Positions 8,679-16,771 of a stretch of DNA of 64,000 bases are shown piece after piece; the stretch's first letter is position 1; each line of letters opens with the position of its first letter. This stretch comes from Aromatoleum petrolei. Lineage in GTDB: Bacteria > Pseudomonadota > Gammaproteobacteria > Burkholderiales > Rhodocyclaceae. The notes under the pieces were generated by a model that had not been told where the DNA came from, ran no database searches, and saw only the letters and a list, made by a program, of their open reading frames with translations. Location of the stretch: NCBI RefSeq assembly GCF_017894385.1, contig NZ_CP059560.1, forward strand, positions 3,162,001 through 3,226,000, written 5' to 3'. The translations under genes were made by a program, and so were the position numbers.

Positions 8679-10835
8679 TCAGGGCTTGAGTGGCTCCTGC
8701 CCTCGATGCTCGCTGGCAGCCGCGAGCGTGTCGATGACGACGCTCGCAGCGTGGTCGAGTTCCGCTTCGGTGATTCCCAGCGGCGGCGCGAAGCGGATCA
8801 CCGTGTTGTGGGTGTCCTTGGTCGCGATGCCGCGCGCGAGCAACAGTTCCGCGGCGAGCGGCGCGCGCAGCCGGGCCGGGTCGAGCTCGATGCCGACCAG
8901 CAGGCCGCGCCCGCGCACCTCGCGCACGCAGGGCAGGTGCGCGTCGCGGAAGCGGGCCATGAGGCGTTCGCCCAGTCGAGCGGCATGTTCCCAGGGGCGT
9001 GTTTCCTCGAGGATGGCGAGCACCTCCAGCGCGACCGCCGCGCCCAGCGGGTTGCCGCCGAAGGTCGAGCCGTGGTCGCCCGGCCGGAGCACGTCCATCA
9101 CCGCGGCGTCGGCGAGGAAGGCCGACACCGGCAGCAGGCCGCCGCCCAGCGCCTTGCCGAGGATCAGTCCGTCCGGATGCACGCCTTCGTGGTCGCAGCC
9201 GAGCAGGCGCCCGGTGCGGCCGAGGCCGGTCTGCACTTCGTCGGCGATCAGCAGCACGTTGTGGCGCCGGCAGATCTCGGCGCAGCGCGTGAGGTAGCCC
9301 GTCGGCGGCACGATGATGCCGCCCTCGCCCTGCACCGGCTCGACGAGGAAGGCCGCGGTCTCGGGCGTGATCGCCGCCTCGAGCGCGTCCGCGTCGGCGT
9401 AGGGGATACGTTTGAAGCCTGCCGGGAAGGGGCCGAAGCCGTCGCGGTACTGCTCCTCCGAGGACATGCCGACGATGGTGATCGAGCGGCCGTGGAAGTT
9501 GCCCTCGCAGGCGATGATCTCCGCGCGGTCGGGGGCGATGCCCTTGACCTTGTAGCCCCACTTGCGTGCGGTCTTGAGCGCGGTCTCGACCGCCTCCAGT
9601 CCCGTGTTCACTGGCAGCACGCGCTCGTAGCCGAGCAGGCCGCACAGGCGCTCCATGAGCAGCGGCAGGCGGTCGTTGGAATAAGCGCGCGAGGTCAGCG
9701 CGAGGCGCTGCGCTTGGTCGTTGAGCGCGCGCAGCAGGCGCGGATTGGCGTGGCCGAAGCTCACCGCCGAGTAGGCGCTCATCATGTCGAGGTAGCGCCG
9801 CCCCTCCACGTCCCACAGCCAGATGCCCTTGCCGTGATGGAACACGACCGGCAACGGCGCATAGTTGTGCGCGCCGAACTCGCGTTCCTTCGCGCGCAGT
9901 AGGTAGGTCGAGGGCCCCAGCGCCGCGCCGGCGAGGTTCGCGACCCAGTCCGCGCACATCCCGCCGGGGTCGCGCTCGGGCAGGTACTCGACGATCTCCA
10001 TCGCGACGAAATCGCCGCAGCCGCGCAGCGCGAGCAGCGCCGCGCACAGTTCGTCGGGCGCGATGCCGCCGTTCTCGGGGCAGGTCACCGCGGGGAAGGC
10101 GGCGGCGTCGAGCGCGTCGAGGTCGATGCTGACGCCGAAGCCCGCGGTGCGCTCGCGCACGACGCTGAGCGCGTCGCAAAACACGGCGGCGATGCCGCGT
10201 TCGCGCACTTCCGCCATGTCGAAGACCTGCACGCCGAGGCGCGTCAGGCGTTCGTGTTCCTCGTGCTCCCATGCGCGCGCGCCGATGATCACGACGTTGG
10301 CCGGATCGAGTTGCGGGCCGCCGACGCCCGTAAGCGCGGCGTCGCCTTCGCCGAGCAGCGCGGCGAGCGGCATGCCGTGGATGTTGCCCGAATGGGTGCT
10401 GCGCTCGGTGTGGCTGTCGAGGTGGGCGTCGATCCAGATCAGACCCAGCGCGCCGCGTGGCGCGATGCGGCTGGCGACCCCACGCCAGGTGCCGATGCCC
10501 ACCGCGTGGTCGCCGCCGATCACGAGCGGGAATACCTCGGGCGCGAGGGCCGTGAGGTGGTCCGCGACGCGCTGCGCGAGGGTGCCCACCGCGTCCAGGC
10601 GCTCGCGCATCGACGCGCCGGGCGCAGGCGTCGCGGCCGGCACGAGGGTTTCCTGCCAGCTCGCGGCGATGCCGGTGCCCTTCAGCCGCTGCAGCAGGCC
10701 GTGGCGTTCGAGGGCGGCCGGCCCTGCGGCCGGTCCGTGTCCGGGGGCGCCCAGCGCGGACGCGACGCCGATGACCTGCACGACGGCGCGCAGGTCGGCA
10801 TGCGGCGGGACGTGAAGCGGCGCGGAGTGAGTCAT
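8679..10835 (-). CDS. Fused arginase - ornithine aminotransferase
   Basis: A single 718-residue frame with two complete enzymes of the arginase catabolic route. Residues ~15-310 form a ureohydrolase domain with all six Mn ligands of arginase: His110 (IGGDHAVG), Asp136, His138 and Asp140 (WIDAHLDSHT), Asp238 and Asp240 (SIDLDALD). Residues ~315-710 form a class III PLP aminotransferase of the ornithine-oxo-acid type, with LIADEVQTGLGRTG and the PLP lysine Lys561 (LGKALGGG). Together they would turn arginine into urea plus glutamate semialdehyde. There is no stop or frameshift between them. The start at 10835 has GGGAGG 6 bases before it; the open frame upstream is a shadow of ubiB. Agmatinase activity of the first domain is not excluded, though its pairing with OAT favours arginine. 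Confidence 0.9.
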   Translation of the reverse strand: MTHSAPLHVPPHADLRAVVQVIGVASALGAPGHGPAAGPAALERHGLLQRLKGTGIAASWQETLVPAATPAPGASMRERLDAVGTLAQRVADHLTALAPEVFPLVIGGDHAVGIGTWRGVASRIAPRGALGLIWIDAHLDSHTERSTHSGNIHGMPLAALLGEGDAALTGVGGPQLDPANVVIIGARAWEHEEHERLTRLGVQVFDMAEVRERGIAAVFCDALSVVRERTAGFGVSIDLDALDAAAFPAVTCPENGGIAPDELCAALLALRGCGDFVAMEIVEYLPERDPGGMCADWVANLAGAALGPSTYLLRAKEREFGAHNYAPLPVVFHHGKGIWLWDVEGRRYLDMMSAYSAVSFGHANPRLLRALNDQAQRLALTSRAYSNDRLPLLMERLCGLLGYERVLPVNTGLEAVETALKTARKWGYKVKGIAPDRAEIIACEGNFHGRSITIVGMSSEEQYRDGFGPFPAGFKRIPYADADALEAAITPETAAFLVEPVQGEGGIIVPPTGYLTRCAEICRRHNVLLIADEVQTGLGRTGRLLGCDHEGVHPDGLILGKALGGGLLPVSAFLADAAVMDVLRPGDHGSTFGGNPLGAAVALEVLAILEETRPWEHAARLGERLMARFRDAHLPCVREVRGRGLLVGIELDPARLRAPLAAELLLARGIATKDTHNTVIRFAPPLGITEAELDHAASVVIDTLAAASEHRGQEPLKP

Positions 10836-10975
10836 GGCCATCCTCCCTGCCCGCGGCGGGGGCGGGCGAATAGTCGATGCGCTTATGCGTTCGACGCAGG
10901 CCGGGGGGATTCGTTCAGGGTGATGTCGGGGCGCGTGATCCGGCGTGTGACGGATTGCGCGCCCGCGGGTGGCAC

Positions 10976-12505
10976 TCAGCCGAAGACGCGGTAGAGCTCG
11001 AGTCCGACGAGCGTCGCGAGCAGCGCGCCGACGAGCCACAGCACGCGCCCCTGGACGCGCTGCGCGCGCGCGATGCGCTCCAGCTCTCCGCTCTGCACCT
11101 CGTGGCGGTGGGCAGTCGAGTCGAGCACGCGATGGACGAGGCGGGGGATCTGCGGCAGCGTGCCGGCCCAGGACGGCGCCTCGTCCTTGAGGTTGCGCAG
11201 CATCCCGCGCCAGCCCATCTGCTCGTCCATCCAGCGCTCGAGGAAAGGCTTGGCGGTTTTCCACAGGTCGAGGTCGGGGTCGAGCTGGCGGCCGAGGCCC
11301 TCGATGTTGAGCAGCGTTTTCTGCAGCAGCACGAGTTGGGGCTGAACTTCCATCTCGAAGCGGCGCGCGGTCTGGAACAGGCGCAGCAGCGTCTTGCCGA
11401 AGGAGATGTCCTTCAGCGGGCGGTCGAAAATCGGCTCGCACACGGCGCGGATCGCGCTCTCGAATTCGTCGACGCGCGTGTGTGCCGGCACCCAGCCGGC
11501 CTCGATGTGGGCACGCGCGACGCGGTTGTAGTCGCGCTTGAAGAAGCCGAGGAAGTTCTGCGCGAGGTAGCTCTTGTCCTCGGCGTTGAGCGTGCCGACG
11601 ATGCCGAAATCGAGCGCGATGTAGCGCCCGTCGGCATGCACGAAGATGTTGCCGGGGTGCATGTCGGCGTGGAAGAAGCCGTCGCGGAACACCTGCGTGA
11701 AGAAGATCTCGACGCCTGCGCGAGACAGTGCCTTCAGGTCCGTACCCTGCGCGCGCAGCGCATCGAGCTGCGAGATCGGCACGCCACGCATGCGCTCCAT
11801 GACCATCACCGACTTGCCGCACCAGTCCCAGTACACCTCGGGGACCTGCAGCAGCCTGGAGTTGGTGAAGTTGCGCCGCAACTGCGAGCAGTTCGACGCT
11901 TCGCGCATCAGGTCGAGCTCGTCGTGCAGGTACTTGCTGAACTCGGCGACCACTTCGCGCGGCTTGAGGCGCCGCGCTTCGGGCCACAGCTTCTCCAGCA
12001 GGGCCGCGGCGGTGTCGAGCAGCGCGAGGTCGTGCTCGATCACCGGCTCGATGCCCGGGCGCAGGATCTTCACCGCGACCTCGGTGCCGGCGGGCAGGCG
12101 CGCGAAATGCACCTGCGCGACCGACGCGGAAGCGACCGGCGTGCGCTCGAAGTCGACGAACACCTCGTCGACGGGTTTGCCGTAGAAGTCCTCCAGCACC
12201 TTCAGCGCCTGTTCGGTCGGGAAGGGCGGGACGCGGTCCTGCAGCAACGCGAGCTCGTCGGCGAGGTCGGGCGGAAGCAGGTCGCGGCGCGTCGATAGCA
12301 TCTGGCCGAACTTGACGAAGATCGGCCCCAGCGACTCCAGCGCGCGGCGCAGGCGTTCGCCGCGTGGCGCCTTGGGGTGGCGCCAGAAGAACACCACGTG
12401 CCACAGCTTGTTCAGGCGTCCGCTCGGGTCGGCTTCGAGCACCATCTGGTCGAGGCCGAAGCGCAGGCCGACGGTGATGATCTTGGCAAGACGGAAGAGA
12501 CGCAC
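10976..12505 (-). CDS. ubiB: UbiB-family kinase-like protein for ubiquinone biosynthesis
   Basis: Atypical membrane-associated kinase/ATPase of 509 residues needed for efficient ubiquinone synthesis. The invariant KxGQ motif is at 65-68 ([15 protein letters not shown]), followed by the ADCK-type kinase core with [19 protein letters not shown] and ALDFGIVG. A hydrophobic C-terminal hairpin ([17 protein letters not shown]) anchors it to the inner membrane. Length and order are typical of proteobacterial UbiB. It is divergent from argS with 147 bases between the starts, and 140 bases upstream of the arginase fusion on the same strand. Confidence 0.93.
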   Translation of the reverse strand: MRLFRLAKIITVGLRFGLDQMVLEADPSGRLNKLWHVVFFWRHPKAPRGERLRRALESLGPIFVKFGQMLSTRRDLLPPDLADELALLQDRVPPFPTEQALKVLEDFYGKPVDEVFVDFERTPVASASVAQVHFARLPAGTEVAVKILRPGIEPVIEHDLALLDTAAALLEKLWPEARRLKPREVVAEFSKYLHDELDLMREASNCSQLRRNFTNSRLLQVPEVYWDWCGKSVMVMERMRGVPISQLDALRAQGTDLKALSRAGVEIFFTQVFRDGFFHADMHPGNIFVHADGRYIALDFGIVGTLNAEDKSYLAQNFLGFFKRDYNRVARAHIEAGWVPAHTRVDEFESAIRAVCEPIFDRPLKDISFGKTLLRLFQTARRFEMEVQPQLVLLQKTLLNIEGLGRQLDPDLDLWKTAKPFLERWMDEQMGWRGMLRNLKDEAPSWAGTLPQIPRLVHRVLDSTAHRHEVQSGELERIARAQRVQGRVLWLVGALLATLVGLELYRVFG

Positions 12506-12617
12506 TTTGGATTGCCGGGCGGGAGAAAGGCGGGACTTTAGCCGGAAGGGCCGCGCGAGGAAAGGGCGGCGGCGCGCTATCCCGCACGTGCGCGTCGGGC
12601 CTCGCCGGCCGATCCGC

Positions 12618-12623
12618 TATAAT
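12618..12623 (+). promoter_or_regulatory. -10 box of the argS promoter
   Basis: A perfect TATAAT lies 30 bases upstream of the argS ATG. No good -35 hexamer is seen at 16-18 bases upstream. The following T-rich stretch makes a short leader likely. Confidence 0.6.
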
Positions 12624-12652
12624 CGCGCGTTTAGTTTCTTTTTCCGAGTGCC

Positions 12653-14416
12653 ATGAGCGCCGATCCGAAAGTACAACTTGCCGACCTGCTGCGTGCCGCG
12701 CTGAAGAGCGTCGCCCCCGACCTCACCGACACCGCGATCCAGCTGGAACGCCCCAAGCAGGCCGGTCATGGCGACTTCGCCACCAACCTCGCGCTGCAGC
12801 TCGCCAAGCCCTTGCGCCGCAATCCGCGCGACCTCGCGAACATGCTGCTGGCCGAGCTGCCGCCATCGCCGCTAGTCTTGAAAACCGAGGTGGCTGGCGC
12901 GGGCTTCATCAACTTCACGCTCAATTCCGGCGCGAAGACCTCGGTTGTCGCCGAGGTGCTCGCGCGCGGTGCGGAGTTCGGCCGCGGCGCGCGGCTCGGG
13001 TCCAAGGTGCAGGTCGAGTTCGTCTCGGCCAATCCCACCGGCCCGCTGCACGTCGGCCACGGCCGCGGCGCTGCCTACGGGGCGTCGCTGTCGGCGGTGC
13101 TCGATTTCGCCGGCTACGACGTCACGCGCGAGTACTACATCAACGACGCCGGCCGGCAGATGGACATCCTGGCGCTGTCGACCTGGCTGCGCTACCTCGC
13201 CTTCCAAGGCATCGAGATCGACTTCCCGCCCAACGCCTACCAGGGCGACTACGTCATCGAGATGGCGCGCGAGCTGCGCGAGGGCCACAAGGACCGCTTC
13301 GCCAAGTTCACCGCCGCGCAGATCCTTGACGGCGCGCCGGGGCTGCCCGCGCCCGAGCGCAAGGACGACGAGGCCAAGAACCAGCGCGAGGAGCACCTCG
13401 ACGTGCTGATCGCCAACGCCAAGCGCCTGCTCGGCGAGGACTACCCCTTCGTCCATGGCTTCGCGCTCAATGAGCAGCTCGGCGACGGCCGCGACGACCT
13501 GCACGAGTTCGGCGTGCATTTCGACAAGTGGTTCTCGGAGAAAAGCCTGTTCGACACCGGGCTGGTCGAACGCGTGGTGACCGAGCTGGAGAAGCGCGGC
13601 CACATTTACGTACAGGACGGCGCCAAGTGGTTCCGCTCCACCGCCTTCGGCGACGAGAAGGACCGCGTCGTGCAGCGCGACAACGGCCTATATACATACT
13701 TCGCGTCGGACATCGCCTACCACCTGAACAAGTACGAGCGCGGCTTCGACCGTGTCATCGACATCTGGGGTGCCGACCACCACGGCTACATCCCGCGCGT
13801 GAAGGGCGCAATCGCCGCGCTCGGCCTGCCGCCGGAGAAGCTCGAAGTTGCGCTGGTGCAGTTCGCGGTGCTGTATCGCAACGGCCAGAAGGCCGCGATG
13901 TCGACCCGCTCGGGCGAGTTCGTGACGCTGCGCGAGCTGCGCCGTGAGGTCGGCAACGACGCCTGCCGCTTCTTCTACGTGCTGAGGAAGAGCGACCAGC
14001 ACCTCGACTTCGACCTCGACCTGGCGAAGAGTCAGAGCAACGAGAACCCGGTCTACTACGTGCAGTACGCCCATGCGCGCGTGTGCTCGGTGCTGCAGCA
14101 GTGGGGCGGCGAAGTCGGCGAACTGGCCTCGGCCGACCTCGCGCGCCTCGAGAACGAACGCGAGCTCGCGCTGTGCGCGCGCCTGGGCGCCTTCGCCGAA
14201 CTGATCCAGAGCGCCGCCGCCGACTACGCGCCGCACCAGATCGCCTTCTACCTCAAGGACCTCGCCGGCGAGTTCCACAGCTGGTACAACGCCGAGCGCA
14301 TGCTGGTCGAGGACGAGGGCCTCAAGCTCGCGCGTCTCGCGCTCGCCGCCGCCGTGCGCCAGGTGCTCGCCAACGGCCTTGCGCTGCTGGGCGTGTCGGC
14401 GCCGCAGTCGATGTAA
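12653..14416 (+). CDS. argS: Arginine--tRNA ligase
   Basis: Charges tRNA-Arg with arginine in the cytoplasm; 587 residues, the usual length for bacterial class I ArgRS. The N-terminal ArgRS-specific domain covers about residues 1-100. The HIGH signature is present as NPTGPLHVGHGRG near residues 125-137, and the KMSKS loop is relaxed to MSTRSG near 415, as is usual in bacterial ArgRS. The C-terminal anticodon-binding helical domain runs to the end. It is followed after 15 bases by the SPOR gene, so the two are probably cotranscribed. Confidence 0.96.
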   Translation: MSADPKVQLADLLRAALKSVAPDLTDTAIQLERPKQAGHGDFATNLALQLAKPLRRNPRDLANMLLAELPPSPLVLKTEVAGAGFINFTLNSGAKTSVVAEVLARGAEFGRGARLGSKVQVEFVSANPTGPLHVGHGRGAAYGASLSAVLDFAGYDVTREYYINDAGRQMDILALSTWLRYLAFQGIEIDFPPNAYQGDYVIEMARELREGHKDRFAKFTAAQILDGAPGLPAPERKDDEAKNQREEHLDVLIANAKRLLGEDYPFVHGFALNEQLGDGRDDLHEFGVHFDKWFSEKSLFDTGLVERVVTELEKRGHIYVQDGAKWFRSTAFGDEKDRVVQRDNGLYTYFASDIAYHLNKYERGFDRVIDIWGADHHGYIPRVKGAIAALGLPPEKLEVALVQFAVLYRNGQKAAMSTRSGEFVTLRELRREVGNDACRFFYVLRKSDQHLDFDLDLAKSQSNENPVYYVQYAHARVCSVLQQWGGEVGELASADLARLENERELALCARLGAFAELIQSAAADYAPHQIAFYLKDLAGEFHSWYNAERMLVEDEGLKLARLALAAAVRQVLANGLALLGVSAPQSM

Positions 14417-14431
14417 CCGCCGGAGAGTTTC

Positions 14432-15013
14432 GTGAGTCGTGACCGCAAGCCCAGCAGGAAAGCCAGCCGGCCGGCGAAGAGCCGCGGCGGCGTGATCGTC
14501 GGCATCTTTATCGGACTGGTGCTCGGCGCGTTGTTCGCGGCCGGTGCCGCGTGGTACTTCACGCGCAATTCGCCCTTCCAGACGCCGACGGCGCCCGCCC
14601 CGGCGGCGGCGCGTGCGCCCGCGGGAGACCAGCCGCCGGTCTCGCTGCCGGGCAAGCCGGGCGACCGGCCGGTCGCGAAGCCGGACTTCGAGTTCTACAA
14701 GATCCTGCCGCAGGGCGAGGGTGCGCCCACCGAGGCGAAGCCCGCCGCGCCCGCCGCTGCAGCACCGGCCGCGCCCGAGAAGCTCTACCTGCAGATCGGC
14801 GCGTTCGAGAACCCCGCCGAAGCCGACAACCTGAAGGCCAAGCTTGCGCTGAGCGGCATCGAGGCGAGCGCGCAGCGCGCGCAGCTGGCCGACGGCCGCA
14901 CGATGCACCGGGTGCGCATCGGCCCCTTCGCCAAGCCCGAGGATATGAATCCGGTGCGCGCGCGCCTGTCGGATGCCGGCTTCACCGCGACGGTCGTCAA
15001 GGGCAATCCCTGA
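14432..15013 (+). CDS. SPOR-domain membrane protein
   Basis: A 193-residue inner-membrane protein of FtsN-like layout: a basic N-terminus, one membrane helix at about 20-44 (GGVIVGIFIGLVLGALF), a Pro/Ala-rich linker, and a C-terminal SPOR domain from about residue 115 (LYLQIGAFENPAEADNLKAK to FTATVVKG). SPOR domains bind septal peptidoglycan lacking stem peptides. The GTG start at 14432 has GGAGAG 6 bases before it. An argS-SPOR-dsbA order is found in related betaproteobacteria as far as I recall. A role in division or envelope maintenance is likely, but it should not be named ftsN on this evidence. Confidence 0.85.
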   Translation: MSRDRKPSRKASRPAKSRGGVIVGIFIGLVLGALFAAGAAWYFTRNSPFQTPTAPAPAAARAPAGDQPPVSLPGKPGDRPVAKPDFEFYKILPQGEGAPTEAKPAAPAAAAPAAPEKLYLQIGAFENPAEADNLKAKLALSGIEASAQRAQLADGRTMHRVRIGPFAKPEDMNPVRARLSDAGFTATVVKGNP

Positions 15014-15068
15014 GCGACGCTCCAGCCGCTGCTGGCGGATATGCCTATAAAATTTCGGGAACAACTCG

Positions 15069-15092
15069 CAGGGTCTGCCGTCTGAGACCCTG
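15069..15092 (+). terminator. Hairpin between the SPOR gene and dsbA
   Basis: CAGGGTCT (15069-15076) pairs perfectly with AGACCCTG (15085-15092) over 8 bases. It ends 21 bases before the dsbA ATG and has no T-tract. It may be a weak terminator of the argS transcript or a structured dsbA leader; TATAAA at 15046-15051 is a possible dsbA -10 box. Confidence 0.45.
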
Positions 15093-15113
15093 TCATCCAC
15101 TCGGGAGTATTGA

Positions 15114-15755
15114 ATGAATCGTCGTGCCGTCCTCAAGCAACTGTCCGCGCTGTCCGCCCTTTCCGTTCTTGGCGGCGCTGCATGGGCCCAGAAGTCCGGC
15201 CAGCCGTTCCAGACCCTGGCGACCAAGGTGGCGACCGAAGTCCCGGGCAAGATCGAGGTGATCGAGTTCTTCTCCTACGGCTGTCCGCACTGCCACGACT
15301 TCGAGCCCCTGCTCAACAACTGGACGAAGACGCTGCCGGCCGACGTGAATTTCGTGAAGGTGCCCATTACCTTCAACCGCGCCGAATGGACCAACCTCGC
15401 GCGCATCTACTACACGCTCGAAGCGATGGGCGAAGCGTCGAAGCTGGGGCCGGCCGTGTTCGCCGCGATCCACGAGCAGAAGCGCCAGCTGCAGAGGGAA
15501 GACGTACTGCTCGAATGGGCCGGCAGCGTCACGGATTCCAAGCGTTTCAGCGACACGTGGAAGTCCTTCGGCGTGCAGTCGCGCGTGCAGCGCTCGAACC
15601 AGATCGCCGCGGCCTACCGTGTCAGTGGCGTGCCGATGATGGCCGTCGATGGCCGCTTCATGGTGTCGGCCTCGACCGCCGGCAGCCACGAGGGCATGCT
15701 CAAGACCGTCAATGAGCTGGTTGCGCGCGTGCGCTCGGAGAAGGGCAAGGGCTGA
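15114..15755 (+). CDS. dsbA: Thiol:disulfide interchange protein DsbA
   Basis: Periplasmic oxidase that introduces disulfide bonds into exported proteins. The 213-residue product has a signal peptide (RRAVLKQLSALSALSVLGG, cleavage after AWA at about 25) and a thioredoxin fold with the active site CPHC at 57-60 and the cis-proline loop SGVPMMAVDG near 170. CPHC is the classical DsbA dipeptide. The ATG follows CGGGAGTATTGA, a good ribosome site. No dsbB is visible nearby. Many exported Cys-containing proteins in the window, such as the multihaem cytochromes, depend on periplasmic thiol chemistry. Confidence 0.93.
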   Translation: MNRRAVLKQLSALSALSVLGGAAWAQKSGQPFQTLATKVATEVPGKIEVIEFFSYGCPHCHDFEPLLNNWTKTLPADVNFVKVPITFNRAEWTNLARIYYTLEAMGEASKLGPAVFAAIHEQKRQLQREDVLLEWAGSVTDSKRFSDTWKSFGVQSRVQRSNQIAAAYRVSGVPMMAVDGRFMVSASTAGSHEGMLKTVNELVARVRSEKGKG

Positions 15756-15825
15756 TCGATCGCGTAGCGGGGCGCCGCCGCGCTCCCGCCACGGCACTTT
15801 GGCGCGCCGTTCGATTCCTGTTTTC

Positions 15826-16638
15826 GTGAAACACGATCCCCGCCCTGTTTTCCATGCAAGTCCGGCTCCGGCCGGACTTCGCGTTTTCCTGACCGGCGCC
15901 TCCAGCGGCCTCGGTCAGGCCTTCGCTCGTCATTATGCCGGTCGCGGCGCCAACATCGGCCTCGTTGCGCGACGCGGCGACGCGCTGGCGGCGTTCGCAG
16001 CCGAGCTGCCGGGCGAACATCTCCCCCTGCCGGCCGATGTCGGCGACACCGACGCCCTCGCGCGGGCGGCCGAAGCCTACCTGACGCGTTTCGGCGTGCC
16101 CGACATCGTCATCGCCAATGCGGGGGTGTCGGTCGGCACGCTCACCGAATGCTCCGAGGACCTCCCGGCCTTCGAGCGCGTCATGCGCACCAACGTGAAC
16201 GGCATGGTCGCGAGCTTCCAGCCCTTCGTCGAGGCGATGCGCCGGCGCGGCTCCGGGCGGCTCGTCGGCATCGCGTCCGTTGCGGGCATCCGCGGCCTGC
16301 CGGGCGCGGGCGCGTACAGCGCGTCGAAGGCCGCCGCGATCGCCTATCTGGAGAGCCTGCGCGTCGAGCTGCGCGGCAGCGGCGTGCGCGTGGTGACGCT
16401 CGCGCCCGGCTACATCGCGACGCCGATGACCGCCGTGAATAAATATCCGATGCCCTTCATGCTGCAGGCCGACGAGGCCGCGCGGCGCATGGCGAAGCTG
16501 ATCGACGCCGGCCGCGGCTATGCCGTCGTGCCCTGGCAGATGGGCGTCGTCGCGCGCGTGCTGCGGGCGCTGCCGAACCCGGTGTTCGACGCCCTGTTCG
16601 CCCGCGCCGGCCGCAAGCCGCGGGGGTTGCCGCTGTAG
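15826..16638 (+). CDS. Short-chain dehydrogenase/reductase
   Basis: NAD(P)-dependent oxidoreductase of 270 residues with the classical SDR motifs: cofactor-binding TGASSGLG at 23-30, NAG at 98-100, Ser151 and the catalytic pair Tyr164/Lys168 in YSASK. The frame is open far upstream into dsbA; the GTG at 15826 puts the Rossmann motif at the normal place, but no strong ribosome site is seen, so the start is uncertain. It follows dsbA by 70 bases. The substrate cannot be told from sequence. Confidence 0.8.
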   Translation: MKHDPRPVFHASPAPAGLRVFLTGASSGLGQAFARHYAGRGANIGLVARRGDALAAFAAELPGEHLPLPADVGDTDALARAAEAYLTRFGVPDIVIANAGVSVGTLTECSEDLPAFERVMRTNVNGMVASFQPFVEAMRRRGSGRLVGIASVAGIRGLPGAGAYSASKAAAIAYLESLRVELRGSGVRVVTLAPGYIATPMTAVNKYPMPFMLQADEAARRMAKLIDAGRGYAVVPWQMGVVARVLRALPNPVFDALFARAGRKPRGLPL

Positions 16639-16771
16639 GTCTCCGCTGAGGCGGCGGCACTGCGCCCCTTCCCCGCCGCACGCGATGCGGGTATGGTGAT
16701 GCGGATAAGGTGGGCAGCTGCCCGACTGATCGGCCTGTCGCGGCGCAGCCCCCGTCACGCGGGAGACAGCG

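Noticed and set aside
10836..12587. N-terminal extension of the arginase fusion frame up to 12587
   Set aside because: It overlaps ubiB in another frame on the same strand and reads as Arg/Ala-rich non-protein; a good ribosome site marks 10835 as the true start.
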